DNA from: Xenorhabdus yunnanensis
Lineage (GTDB): Bacteria > Pseudomonadota > Gammaproteobacteria > Enterobacterales > Enterobacteriaceae
Direction: 5' to 3'
Assembly (NCBI RefSeq): GCF_028598805.1
Contig: NZ_JAQRFI010000020.1
Location: 1 to 64,000 of the forward strand
Length of the DNA: 64,000 nt
The notes under the pieces were generated by a model. That model did no database searches. It saw nothing but the letters and a program-made list of their open reading frames with translations, and was not told the DNA's origin. Of the stretch, positions 1 through 8,962 are shown one piece after another (position 1 is the first letter of the stretch; every line of letters begins with the position of its first letter). The translations under genes and the position numbers were made by a program.

Positions 1-100
1 TAATCGCCCTCGTAAAACACGAGATTACAAAACACCGAATGAGTTATTTAAAGGAGTACCCACTCATTTACTTCGTTCATTACGGTGTTGCGCTTAATAT
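1..100. other. Window-edge intergenic hairpins
   Basis: Two imperfect inverted repeats are visible. One is TAATC-gcc-CTCGT around a short loop closed by ACGAG-ATTA (about 1-26). The other pairs AACACCG (31-37) with CGGTGTT (83-89), with an inner ATGAG/CTCAT. They may belong to a terminator or leader of a gene outside the window. No gene is seen here. Confidence 0.3.
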
Positions 101-228
101 GTGAATCCAAGTAATTAATTTAATAAATACAACACAGAGAGGGGTAATTAGTTATCCCTGTTAATGGTCGTGTGTTGGTTATCCATATTAATTTAAATAA
201 TTCTATTCTACCTTTTGGAGAATCGGGA

Positions 229-2187
229 ATGGCTGTTTTTGCAAAGAAAAAAATTGTATTAGGTATTATTGCTGCTATATCGTCCAGCACTGTTTTGGCT
301 GCTAATAATAGTGAAGATAAAATTATTGTCACTACAGCGGCGGGGTTCCAGCAAAAGATTGAAGATGCGCCTGCTTCAATTTCAGTTGTCAGCCGTGAGC
401 AACTGGAAACTAAAGCCTACCGTGATGTAACGGATGCATTGAAAGATGTGCCGGGCGTGGTTGTTACTGGTGGTGGTAGTAGTAGTGATATTAGTATTCG
501 TGGTATGGCTTCAAAATATACCATGATCCTAGTTGATGGTAAGCGTGTTGATACGCGTAACACTCGTCCGAATAGTGATGGTTCGGGAATTGAACAAGGA
601 TGGTTACCACCGCTGACTGCAATTGAGCGTATTGAAGTAGTGAGAGGACCTATGTCTTCTCTATATGGTTCTGATGCTATGGGCGGTGTGATTAATGTTA
701 TTACGCGTAAGGCTCAGAAAGAATGGCATTTAAGCTTGAGAGCAGATGCTACCCTAACTGAAAGTAAAGATTCTGGTAACAGCTACCAAAATAGTATTTA
801 TGCAGCAGGACCAGTCATTGATGGGTTGTTGGGATTGAGGGTGAATGGCTCATATTCGCATCGTAATGAAGATAAGTTTTTAGGAGGATTTAGAGAGCAA
901 GAAATGCGCAACGGCGCAATAGCTTTCTCCTTAACTCCAGATGAGCAAAATGCTTTTACTTTTGAAGCTGGCCGCTATGAACAAGATCGCGATTCAACGA
1001 TCGGTAAGACTCGTGATTGTCAGCCAAAATCTTGTGACAATGATATAAGTCGTTATAAACGTAATAATTACTCTATTACTCATCATGGTATTTATGATTT
1101 TGGCACGACGACCTCTTATATTCAAAGAGATGAGGCTCGTAATCCTGAACGTGATATGACAAATAATGATACGGTATTTAATAATCATACGACGCTTGTA
1201 TTTGACGACCACACAGTAAGTATTGGCGGCCAATATCGTTATGAGGATTTGCGAGACAATAGCAATAAACTACCTACAGCTAAAGGTGTTAATAAGTTAA
1301 CTCGCTGGAGTTGGGCGTTAGTCCTAGAAGACGAATGGCAAATGGTTAATGATTTTGCTCTGACTAGCGGAGTTCGGTTAGATAAAGATCAAAATTTCGG
1401 AATGCATTGGACACCTCGCCTATATGGAGTATGGCACGCTGATGAGCAATGGACGATTAAGGGAGGGGTTTCTACAGGTTATCGTTCTCCTGATATAAGA
1501 CAAGTTGCTCCTAACTGGGGACAGACAACAGGTGGGCGGTTTAGCACAGGAATGATCTTAGGGAATTCAGATCTCAAGCCAGAGAAAAGTATCAATGAAG
1601 AAATTAGTATTATCTGGAATAATCAAGAAAACTTTAATGTTGGTGTAACTATCTTTAATACTAATTTTAAAGATAAAATCACAGAAATTGGATATTGCGA
1701 CAAAGGTTGTAAACTGGGTAGTGACGATTATGATTTTATTAACAAACGTATAAATGTTGATAAGGCTAATATTCGAGGTATTGAAACTACCCTGAATTGG
1801 GATATTGTTGAAAATTTGTCATTGGCAGCAAACTATACTTATACCAATTCTGAGCAAAAAAGCGGTAAGTTCAAAGGTCAACCATTAAATAAAATGCCAA
1901 CACATATGGCGAATGCAACCTTGAACTGGCAGCCGTTATCCGAGTTGGATACGTGGACTCGTATTAATTTCCGCAGTAAAACAAAAAATTATCAGTATCG
2001 CTCTAGTATGAGAGATGGAACCCCTTCTTATACTTTTGTTGATCTAGGAGTGACTTATAATTTGGCTAAAAACCTACGCTTGTTAGGTGGGGTCTATAAC
2101 GTTTTTGACAAACGAGTAACTGAAGAAAGCCATGATGCAGTCCTAGATGGTCGCCGTTACAATATCGGCATTAATTATGACTTTTAA
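229..2187 (+). CDS. TonB-dependent outer-membrane receptor, CirA/IrgA-like
   Basis: Predicted gated beta-barrel that takes up a ferric catecholate siderophore or a related chelate using TonB energy. The product is about 652 residues. The start is taken at ATG 229, which has a TGGAG ribosome site at 216-220 and gives a clean signal peptide ending near VLA-A; a longer reading from 172 would put a hydrophilic stretch before the signal. After the signal comes a TonB-box-like DKIIVTTA segment, then the plug domain (APASISVVSREQL, SIRGM, ILVDGKRVDTRN, RIEVVRGPMSSLYGSDAMGGVINVIT). The barrel ends in a terminal aromatic (NYDF). Similarity to CirA runs the whole length, including the final DGRRYNIGINYDF. 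Two Cys pairs lie in extracellular-loop-like segments. The exact ligand cannot be read from sequence, and I see no convincing Fur box just upstream. Confidence 0.9.
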   Translation: MAVFAKKKIVLGIIAAISSSTVLAANNSEDKIIVTTAAGFQQKIEDAPASISVVSREQLETKAYRDVTDALKDVPGVVVTGGGSSSDISIRGMASKYTMILVDGKRVDTRNTRPNSDGSGIEQGWLPPLTAIERIEVVRGPMSSLYGSDAMGGVINVITRKAQKEWHLSLRADATLTESKDSGNSYQNSIYAAGPVIDGLLGLRVNGSYSHRNEDKFLGGFREQEMRNGAIAFSLTPDEQNAFTFEAGRYEQDRDSTIGKTRDCQPKSCDNDISRYKRNNYSITHHGIYDFGTTTSYIQRDEARNPERDMTNNDTVFNNHTTLVFDDHTVSIGGQYRYEDLRDNSNKLPTAKGVNKLTRWSWALVLEDEWQMVNDFALTSGVRLDKDQNFGMHWTPRLYGVWHADEQWTIKGGVSTGYRSPDIRQVAPNWGQTTGGRFSTGMILGNSDLKPEKSINEEISIIWNNQENFNVGVTIFNTNFKDKITEIGYCDKGCKLGSDDYDFINKRINVDKANIRGIETTLNWDIVENLSLAANYTYTNSEQKSGKFKGQPLNKMPTHMANATLNWQPLSELDTWTRINFRSKTKNYQYRSSMRDGTPSYTFVDLGVTYNLAKNLRLLGGVYNVFDKRVTEESHDAVLDGRRYNIGINYDF

Positions 2188-2247
2188 CTAATATTTCACT
2201 TTTTTATTAATATTAGTTGTTATGCATAACATTTAGACATCATATAA

Positions 2248-2290
2248 AATCATCCCGTCATCAATTTTGTGGTGATGGGATGATTTTTTT
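2248..2290 (+). terminator. Rho-independent terminator of the receptor gene
   Basis: The stem AATCATCCC..TCATCA pairs with TGATGGGATGATT and is followed by a run of seven T. It lies 60 bases after the receptor stop codon. Confidence 0.8.
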
Positions 2291-2425
2291 GCTATCAAGA
2301 TACTCATAACTAAATGGCAAATAGTTCTCCTCTGTGCTAAAAAACAACCAAAGGCCAATCAACGGATATGAAGGTGTCAGGCTTGGACACAAACTCAGTA
2401 AGAGCTTATTTTATAAGGCTTTATA

Positions 2426-2566
2426 GTGTTGTAAAAAATAATAAATTTTTAGTGTCGTGGCGCTTGCTATTTCTGGACTTGAAGGGCAAAATGCGTGCAC
2501 TAAAAATAACTGGTGCGTAAATATGCACCAGTTATTTTTTTTGCTTTGAGTTATTTTTTACAACAC
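2426..2566 (+). ncRNA. Candidate structured small RNA with nested inverted repeats
   Basis: A 141-bp element is bounded by a perfect 16-bp inverted repeat (GTGTTGTAAAAAATAA at 2426-2441 and its complement at 2551-2566). Inside is a second pair, ATTTTTAGTG (2445-2454) with CACTAAAAAT (2498-2507). A strong intrinsic terminator follows: AATAACTGGTGC (2505-2516) pairs with GCACCAGTTATT (2525-2536), then a T run. A roughly 90-nt transcript from about 2450 to 2541 would look like a small RNA. I do not recognise the family. A miniature mobile element or a plain terminator of an unseen transcript are alternatives. Confidence 0.35.
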
Positions 2567-2650
2567 CAAGAGGCCGGATTCTGTTCTGGATCGATACTGA
2601 CCATAAGCAACCATAATTGAAGCTGGGTTGCTGTACTGAGGAATGCAAAT

Positions 2651-2863
2651 ATGAAGCAATTATTCTCTTTTGCACTTGTGCCAATTGGCGCTCGTTGCTG
2701 CAACGATGACTACGGGGCATGGCCCTCTGTCAGTTCACCATCCTCTGATTCTTCTTTCTTTTCTGTTTATAGACAGATGCGAAGTCTACCCAGTAACTAT
2801 CGATTAAGTAGTTGTATCAGTACCCAGATCGAAGTTATGGGAGGTTTCGCTCATGTCGCATAA
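2651..2863 (+). CDS. Upstream ORF overlapping plaP (yoeI-like position)
   Basis: This 70-residue ORF starts with ATG behind a GAGGA site (2638-2642). It ends 11 bases inside plaP in another frame, so its translation could couple to plaP. E. coli plaP also has a small overlapping upstream gene, yoeI, whose last residues (HVA) come from the same overlap. The N-terminal part is hydrophobic, and the body is rich in Ser, Cys and aromatic residues ([12 protein letters not shown]). No domain is recognised. It may be a regulatory leader peptide or only an open leader region. Confidence 0.45.
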   Translation: MKQLFSFALVPIGARCCNDDYGAWPSVSSPSSDSSFFSVYRQMRSLPSNYRLSSCISTQIEVMGGFAHVA

Positions 2864-4229
2864 TTCAATCTCTCTTGGCACCAGCCAAGCCAGTGCCAGC
2901 AACCGCGTTCAATTGAGAAGAACATTGACTCTGTTTCAAGTAGTCATGATGGGTCTTGCGTACATGCAGCCAATGACTATTTTTGATACTTTTGGCATAG
3001 TTTCCAAATTGACGGATGGACATGTTGCGACATCTTATGCTATCGCACTGACCGCAATTTTATTTACAGCTTTAAGTTATGGAAAATTAGTAAAACGTTT
3101 CCCATCAGCAGGTTCCGCCTACACATACGTACAAAAATCAATGAATCCCCATCTTGGGTTTATGGTAGGTTGGTCGTCTTTACTGGATTATCTGCTTATG
3201 CCGATGATCAATATCTTGCTGGCAAAAATTTATCTTCAAGCCATTTTCCCAGACATTGATCCTTGGATCTTTGTGGTTGGTTTGGCAGTATTGATGACAG
3301 TGTTCAATCTGAGTGGCATTAATGTTGTAGCAAACCTTAATGGCCTGATTGTGGTTGTGCAAATTGCTGTCATAGTGGCATTTGTCGGTTTCTTAATGTA
3401 CGGCGTACATAGCGGAGAAGGTGCTGGCACTTTGTTCAGTATGCGACCGTTTACGTCGGAAGAAGCAAAATTGATTCCAATGATAACCGGAGCGACGATA
3501 CTTTGTTTCTCTTTCCTCGGGTTTGATGGTATTAGTTCTTTATCTGAAGAAACACCTAATGCAGAAAAGGTTATTCCTAAAGCGATTTTCCTGACTGCAT
3601 TAATTGGTGGTGTTATCTTCATTGCTGTATCTTATTTCTTACAGCTCTATTTCCCTGATATTTCTCGGTTTAAAAACCCTGATGAATCTCAGCCAGAAAT
3701 TATGCTGTACGTTGCAGGGGCACTATTTCAATCGATTATTTTGGTTTTTTCCTGTGTAACTGTAATGGCTTCTGGTATGGCTGCTCACGCAGGTGTATCC
3801 CGTCTGCTCTATGTAATGGGGCGTGATGGTGTATTACCTGAAAAAGTATTTGCTTATGTTCACCCTAAATGGCGTACTCCATCAATCAACGTGATATTAG
3901 TTGGCATTATTGCTTTATCCGCAGGTTGGTTGAATCTGGTGACGGCAACGGCTCTGATTAACTTTGGTGCATTGGTTGCATTTACGTTTGTGAACTTATC
4001 GGTGATTTCTCAATTCTATATTCGTGAACGTCGCAATAATACATTGAAAGACACCTTGAATTTCTTGATATTACCACTTCTTGGTGCTGCAACAGTGGGT
4101 GTCTTGTGGATGAATTTGGAAGTAAACTCTATGGAATTAGGTTTGATTTGGGGAAGCATTGGTCTTCTTTACATGTTTTTCCTGACTCGTAGCTTCCGTC
4201 AGCCAATGCCACAGTTTACTGAATCATAG
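2853..4229 (+). CDS. plaP: Low-affinity putrescine importer PlaP
   Basis: APC-superfamily inner-membrane permease that imports putrescine by proton symport. The product is 458 residues with about 12 hydrophobic segments. It matches E. coli PlaP (YeeF) almost throughout: [18 protein letters not shown] near the N-terminus, GLTDGH-like [56 protein letters not shown], and [22 protein letters not shown]. The ribosome site GGGAGG lies 11 bases before the ATG. The nearby sbcB and tmaR genes are neighbours of plaP in E. coli too, supporting orthology. Confidence 0.93.
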   Translation: MSHNSISLGTSQASASNRVQLRRTLTLFQVVMMGLAYMQPMTIFDTFGIVSKLTDGHVATSYAIALTAILFTALSYGKLVKRFPSAGSAYTYVQKSMNPHLGFMVGWSSLLDYLLMPMINILLAKIYLQAIFPDIDPWIFVVGLAVLMTVFNLSGINVVANLNGLIVVVQIAVIVAFVGFLMYGVHSGEGAGTLFSMRPFTSEEAKLIPMITGATILCFSFLGFDGISSLSEETPNAEKVIPKAIFLTALIGGVIFIAVSYFLQLYFPDISRFKNPDESQPEIMLYVAGALFQSIILVFSCVTVMASGMAAHAGVSRLLYVMGRDGVLPEKVFAYVHPKWRTPSINVILVGIIALSAGWLNLVTATALINFGALVAFTFVNLSVISQFYIRERRNNTLKDTLNFLILPLLGAATVGVLWMNLEVNSMELGLIWGSIGLLYMFFLTRSFRQPMPQFTES

Positions 4230-4289
4230 TTAAAAAGTGGTTCAGATTATTGCTAAAAATCAGCAAGTTGAAATTGAAAATGTGGTTTT

Positions 4290-4320
4290 AAAACAGCACC
4301 TTCGGGTGCTGTTTTATTTT
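4290..4320 (+). terminator. Rho-independent terminator of plaP
   Basis: AAACAGCACC, loop TTCG, GGTGCTGTTT, then a T-rich tail. The UUCG tetraloop makes this a strong hairpin. Confidence 0.88.
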
Positions 4321-4511
4321 TAGTTTTTGCACATCCGTTTGGGGCACAATCAATACTGCCTTCTATGAAGGTGGGTTTTTACTTGAAATGAAAAAAGAGT
4401 ATAAATCATACAGATATTATCAAAAGACATCATATAATAAACGGTAAATTAGCCATGCCTGATTTCATTAAGAGCTGGTCTGTCTGGCTCTAGTAAGGTA
4501 AGAGAATTATT

Positions 4512-6257
4512 ATGAATGATGCTAAAAATCCTCAGAATCAGCGATTAATCACCACTCTCACGAATATTGTTAGTTCTTCTCATATCCTCATTGAACCTAG
4601 AAAAACGGAACGTTACCGAAAAGGTTTTCGTTCCGGACAAGGAAATGCCCTTGCGGTTGTATTTCCGGGTTCATTATTGGAACAGTGGAAAGTATTCAAA
4701 GCCTGTGTTGAGGCTGACAAAATCATTTTGATGCAGGCAGCCAATACTGGGTTAACGGAGGGATCGACACCGAGTGGCAATGATTATGACCGTGATATCA
4801 TCATTATCAGTACATTACGAATGGATAAAATTCAGATTATTCAATCAACGAATCAAGTTATTGCATTCCCTGGCAGTACATTGTGGCATTTAGAGAAGGT
4901 ATTGAAACCATTGGGACGTGAACCACATTCAGTTATTGGTTCGTCCTGTATTGGTGCATCCGTTATTGGTGGGATTTGCAATAACTCAGGGGGTTCTTTG
5001 GTTCAGCGGGGACCCGCTTATACTGAAATGGCGCTCTATGGCCGAGTCAATGAAAAAGGAGAAGCTGAACTGATTAACCACTTGGGAATATCGTTGGGTG
5101 ATCAGCCCGAAGATATTTTGGTTTGTCTGGAAGGGCAACGTTACCGAACTGAAGATATTCAGCATGGTGACAGAAATGCTTCTGATCATGAATATTCACA
5201 GCGTGTCCGGGATATAGATGCAAATACGCCATCAAGATTTAATGCTGATGAACGCAGGCTATTTGAAGCCTCGGGTTGTGCGGGGAAATTGGTTGTTTTT
5301 GCGGTCCGTCTTGATACTTTTCCAGCAGAGACATCTTCGCAGGTTTTTTATATCGGCACCAACCAACCGAAAGTATTGACAGAATTGCGGCGTCATATTC
5401 TATCGAATTTCCAGCACTTACCAGTTGCTGGGGAATACATGCATCGGGATATATTTGATATAGCAGAAATATATGGGAAAGACACCTTCATTATGATTGA
5501 TAAACTGGGCACAGATAAAATGCCAATGTTTTTCAACCTGAAAGGACGAGTCGATGCCACATTAGGCAAAGTGCCATTTTTGCCATTACATCTGACAGAT
5601 CGTGTCATGCAGGGGTTGAGCTGTTTATTACCTTCTCATTTACCTACTCGCCTGAAAGAATATCGAAATCGCTTTGAGCATCACTTGATGCTGAAAATGT
5701 CAGGTAAAGGTATAAAAGAGGCGAGTGAATGGCTGGAAAGTTATTTCAAGCAAGCTGATGGAGAGTATTTTGTTTGTTCCCCAGAAGAGGGGGCGAAAGC
5801 ATTCTTACATCGTTTTGCCGCCGCAGGGGCAGCCATTCGTTATCAAGCTGTTCACAATAATGAAGTAGAAGATATTTTGGCATTGGATATCGCTTTGCGC
5901 CGTAATGATCGTGAATGGTTTGAAACTTTGCCCGCCGAAATCAATGAAGCGTTAGTTTATCGGCTATATTATGGACATTTTATGTGTCATGTATTCCATC
6001 AGGACTATATTGTTAAAAAAGGTACAAATGTCCATGCGTTAAAAACAAAAATGCTGGAGATTTTGAATCAACGAGGTGCGGAATATCCTGCCGAGCATAA
6101 CGTTGGTCACTTGTATAAAGCTAAACCACAGCTTAAGCGCTTCTATCAACTGACTGATCCAACTAATACTTTAAATCCGGGAATTGGTAAAACTTCCAAG
6201 CTGAAAAACTGGAGAGGAGAATATGGTTGCCAAGTTACTGAACATCAAAATGATTAG
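4512..6257 (+). CDS. dld: Quinone-dependent D-lactate dehydrogenase
   Basis: Peripheral inner-membrane flavoenzyme that oxidises D-lactate to pyruvate and passes electrons to quinone. The 581-residue product is colinear with E. coli Dld. The FAD-binding PCMH domain is in the first half, with ADKIILMQAANTGLTEGSTP and REPHSVIGSSCIGASVIGG. The membrane-binding domain is in the middle (GEYMHRDIFDIAEIYGKDTF). The C-terminal cap holds RRNDREWFETLP, YGHFMCHVFHQDYIVKKG and EHNVGHLYKA. The RBS is AAGGTAAGAG before ATG 4512. It appears monocistronic, with a terminator on each side. Confidence 0.95.
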   Translation: MNDAKNPQNQRLITTLTNIVSSSHILIEPRKTERYRKGFRSGQGNALAVVFPGSLLEQWKVFKACVEADKIILMQAANTGLTEGSTPSGNDYDRDIIIISTLRMDKIQIIQSTNQVIAFPGSTLWHLEKVLKPLGREPHSVIGSSCIGASVIGGICNNSGGSLVQRGPAYTEMALYGRVNEKGEAELINHLGISLGDQPEDILVCLEGQRYRTEDIQHGDRNASDHEYSQRVRDIDANTPSRFNADERRLFEASGCAGKLVVFAVRLDTFPAETSSQVFYIGTNQPKVLTELRRHILSNFQHLPVAGEYMHRDIFDIAEIYGKDTFIMIDKLGTDKMPMFFNLKGRVDATLGKVPFLPLHLTDRVMQGLSCLLPSHLPTRLKEYRNRFEHHLMLKMSGKGIKEASEWLESYFKQADGEYFVCSPEEGAKAFLHRFAAAGAAIRYQAVHNNEVEDILALDIALRRNDREWFETLPAEINEALVYRLYYGHFMCHVFHQDYIVKKGTNVHALKTKMLEILNQRGAEYPAEHNVGHLYKAKPQLKRFYQLTDPTNTLNPGIGKTSKLKNWRGEYGCQVTEHQND

Positions 6258-6283
6258 CTTGCGTTCATGATGGAGCAAAAGAA

Positions 6284-6319
6284 GAAAAAGACAAAACATC
6301 AATGTTGGTCTTTTTTTTC
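6284..6319 (+). terminator. Rho-independent terminator of dld
   Basis: AAAAAGAC with inner AACAT pairs with ATGTT and GTCTTTTT, followed by a run of T. It lies about 30 bases after the dld stop. Confidence 0.65.
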
Positions 6320-6370
6320 TTTAAACAAATATTCTTTTTATCGTTCAGGTTGCAACTTGAAATCTATTGG

Positions 6371-6500
6371 GTATATACCCTTCGTCTTTCAAGTTGCCTC
6401 TTTGTTGGCTGCGTTCACTCACCCCGGTCACATAGTTATCTATGCTCCCGGGGATTCGCTCCTTTGCCGCCGCGACGCATCTTGAAATCCATTGGGTATA
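6371..6500. repeat. Dispersed intergenic repeat, copy 1
   Basis: The element runs from a TATACCC end (followed by TTTCAAGTTGCCTC) to the inverted end CTTGAAATCCATTGGGTATA. Its middle contains TTTGTTGGCTGCG, TTCACTCACCCCGG, and CCGGGGATTCGCTCC...GCCGCCGCGACGCA. A second copy lies at 41355-41509. Immediately to the left, a partial outward copy of the end (CTTGAAATCTATTGGGTATA) forms a back-to-back palindrome. No coding capacity is seen. It is GC-richer than its surroundings and lies between dld and sbcB. Confidence 0.8.
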
Positions 6501-6515
6501 GAACTTATATAGAAT

Positions 6516-7946
6516 TTATCCAGCTATTTGAATTGCATAATCAACCAGTGTTTTTAACTGGCGGCATTTTTCTTCATCAGACTGATATTCAACAAAAAGC
6601 CCTTTAATAGCTGCAAGATATTGGCTGATATTTTCCTGTGTTAACGTATCTTGGCGATGACGTAGCCAGCGTTGTTGTTCGTCATGATCCAGTGTTGCTG
6701 GATAATTTCTTGCACGATAGCGGAATAATAGTGGCTTAATGCGCGCATCCTGGAACGTTAGATCCAAGGCTGGCAAGTTTTGGGGGGAGGTTTTTCTGAT
6801 AATTTCCATAGCAGTTTTGTCAGCATCACTGAAAAATCCGCTGTATAGTTTGGTGTCGATATTATCAGATTCCGGAAATTCTTCTGGATGAGAAAACAGT
6901 TCAACGACCTTTTCTCTAATTTGTGGGTGGTTGCGCAAAATAGCCAAATTTCGCTCACACTGGTTGCGATCCAGTCCAACTCGCTCTGCATCTTTTGGAC
7001 GCAAGGTATTTTCAGGCGCAATGATTGGACATTTATTAATATGCACTAGTTTAATTGGCACCGGACTTTGGTCTGGCTGTAATTCATCCCGTCGAGTATA
7101 CAGGCGCTCACGTAATTCCTCTGCGCTAAGCTCCAGAAGTGGAGAAACATCACCTGCCAGATCGCACATGATAACTGCATTGCGGTTACTTGGATGCCAT
7201 GCCAAAGGGGCAATCAGACTAATATTGCTGCGTAGAGCTCCGAACATGCCCGATACATGAACCAGAGGTTTCATTTGTGGGATATCAATTTGATTGCTGA
7301 CTTTCTGTTTATTTCTCAATTGGAAAAAATAATCGAACAGTTTAGGTTGAGCTTTTTTCACCAATTTTGCCATTGCAATAGTGGCATAAACATCGGACAT
7401 AGCATCATGAGCATGAGTATGCTCAACTCCGTTGGCTTTTGTCAGATGTTCCAGTTTGAAGCTAGGCAATCCATCCTCATTTTCAGGCCAGACAATGCCT
7501 TCCGGACGCAGGGCATAGCAGGCACGTAATACATCGAGCAAATCCCAGCGGGAGTTGCCTTTTTGCCAGCTATAGGCATAAGGATCGTAAAAATTACGAT
7601 AGAAGATATTACGGCTGACCTCGTCATCAAAACGAATATTGTTATAGCCAAGAATACATGTATTGGGTTTGCTGAATGCTTCATGAATTTTCCGGGCAAA
7701 TTCAGCTTCGTCGACACCTTTTTTCAATGCCAATTGAGGTGTAATTCCTGTGATCATGACAGCTTCAGGATCGGGAAGATAATCGTCAGCGGGAGCACAA
7801 TACACCACTAAAGGCTCTTCAATGATATTGAAATCACTGTCGGTGCGAACTCCCGCAAATTGTGCAGGACGATCTAGGGCCGGATGCTTACCAAAAGTTT
7901 CATAGTCATGAAAGTAGAAACTTTGGTTTTCTTTACTGGTATTCAA
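6516..7946 (-). CDS. sbcB: Exodeoxyribonuclease I
   Basis: Processive 3' to 5' single-strand DNA exonuclease acting in mismatch repair and recombination. The 476-residue product starts with the DEDDh first motif FHDYETFG, followed by YNNIRFDDEVSRNIFYRNF and HDAMSDVYATIAMAKL for the later catalytic Asp/His motifs. After these come the SH3-like and C-terminal helical domains, including RYRARNYPATL. Length and order match E. coli ExoI. It is transcribed toward dld. The dispersed repeat sits 15 bases after its stop. Confidence 0.95.
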   Translation of the reverse strand: MNTSKENQSFYFHDYETFGKHPALDRPAQFAGVRTDSDFNIIEEPLVVYCAPADDYLPDPEAVMITGITPQLALKKGVDEAEFARKIHEAFSKPNTCILGYNNIRFDDEVSRNIFYRNFYDPYAYSWQKGNSRWDLLDVLRACYALRPEGIVWPENEDGLPSFKLEHLTKANGVEHTHAHDAMSDVYATIAMAKLVKKAQPKLFDYFFQLRNKQKVSNQIDIPQMKPLVHVSGMFGALRSNISLIAPLAWHPSNRNAVIMCDLAGDVSPLLELSAEELRERLYTRRDELQPDQSPVPIKLVHINKCPIIAPENTLRPKDAERVGLDRNQCERNLAILRNHPQIREKVVELFSHPEEFPESDNIDTKLYSGFFSDADKTAMEIIRKTSPQNLPALDLTFQDARIKPLLFRYRARNYPATLDHDEQQRWLRHRQDTLTQENISQYLAAIKGLFVEYQSDEEKCRQLKTLVDYAIQIAG

Positions 7947-8094
7947 GATTGTGTACTCTCCGTTATTGCTAATTTTTATGATTACTAATCAAAGGATTAT
8001 GCTTCCACCAGTGTCACATTTATCCAATTCTATCGCTAGGTATATCACATGTTATACATGGTAAACTATATTATGACGAATCTGAATTATTGGA

Positions 8095-8355
8095 AAAGCA
8101 CTTCCGACACTACAAGAATATGTCGTGTTTCGTGAGTGATCCGGACTATCTGAAAAATTCCTTGAAGTTGTGGGGAAAGGTTTACCAAATTCATTATTTT
8201 CAATTTGCCTGCATGCCCAAGATATGAAACCTGAATTCTATGAAAAATTAGGATATCAATTAACAGTATCAAACGCTCAAGGATGTATCATCGTTTCTAA
8301 ATCTATGCGAAGCAATTCGCATGGCTGCCAAGATTCAAACTTACCATGGCAGTAG
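8095..8355 (+). pseudogene. Remnant of a GNAT-type acetyltransferase
   Basis: One reading frame resembles the C-terminal part of a GNAT enzyme: LPTLQEYVVFRE, a TGA stop, then LEVVGKGLPNSLFSICLHA and FYEKLGYQL, the last being typical of GNAT motif B. There is no start, the N-terminal half is missing and the frame is interrupted. I therefore read it as a decayed gene between sbcB and tmaR. The exact left limit is uncertain. Confidence 0.45.
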
Positions 8356-8522
8356 TAGCTATTGGATTCCAGATGTGGAGGACAAGATATTTGATTAAGG
8401 AATATACCTGGAAAGTAGTTTGTATCAATAAATTGTTGAAACTGACTTGTCTATGTATTGCTTGAAATTGTATTGTGTAGTTAGCACAAGAAATTATCGG
8501 TCTGATTAAAAAGGTATGAAAA

Positions 8523-8843
8523 ATGGATAACACAAATAAACCAACATTCCACAATGTACTGGAGTTTGTGCGTATATTTCGTCGCAAAAACAAATTACAG
8601 CGCGAAATTGTAGACAATGAGAAAAAGGTTCGAGATAACCAAAAACGTGTACTCCTGCTCGATAATCTGAGCGATTACATAAAGCCGGGAATGTCGGTTG
8701 AAGATATTCAAGGAATTATTGCTCACATGCGCAGTGATTATGAAGAGCGTGTTGATGAATATATCATCAAAAATGCTGAGCTATCTAAAGAACGCCGTGA
8801 GTTATCTAAAAAACTCAAAGCGATGGATGGTGGAGTCAAATAA
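8523..8843 (+). CDS. tmaR: PTS enzyme I polar-localisation regulator TmaR
   Basis: Small coiled-coil protein (DUF496, YeeX) that in E. coli clusters at the cell pole and sequesters phosphotransferase enzyme I. The product is 106 residues and almost identical to the E. coli protein over [36 protein letters not shown] and the helical C-terminus with [16 protein letters not shown]. It is predicted cytoplasmic and almost all helix. It is followed by a terminator. Confidence 0.95.
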   Translation: MDNTNKPTFHNVLEFVRIFRRKNKLQREIVDNEKKVRDNQKRVLLLDNLSDYIKPGMSVEDIQGIIAHMRSDYEERVDEYIIKNAELSKERRELSKKLKAMDGGVK

Positions 8844-8920
8844 GTTTTAGTTATTTAAAATGTCACTGTTCAAAAAGGCGCTTCTTAAAAAATAGTAATT
8901 TTAATTTGAACTGGTACTTA

Positions 8921-8948
8921 ACCACGCCATTAGGCGTGGTTGCCTTTT
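8921..8948 (+). terminator. Terminator-like hairpin after tmaR
   Basis: ACCACGCC, loop ATTA, GGCGTGGT, then TGCCTTTT. The T tract is weak. It may also serve the convergent oxidoreductase gene. Confidence 0.6.
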
Positions 8949-8962
8949 GGTATCAGTAAAAC

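Noticed and set aside
1-27. tRNA or rRNA fragment at the window edge
   Set aside because: The hairpin has no tRNA arms or conserved TTCGA loop.
172-228. Upstream extension of the TonB receptor from 172
   Set aside because: It would put hydrophilic residues before the signal peptide, and the ribosome site fits ATG 229.
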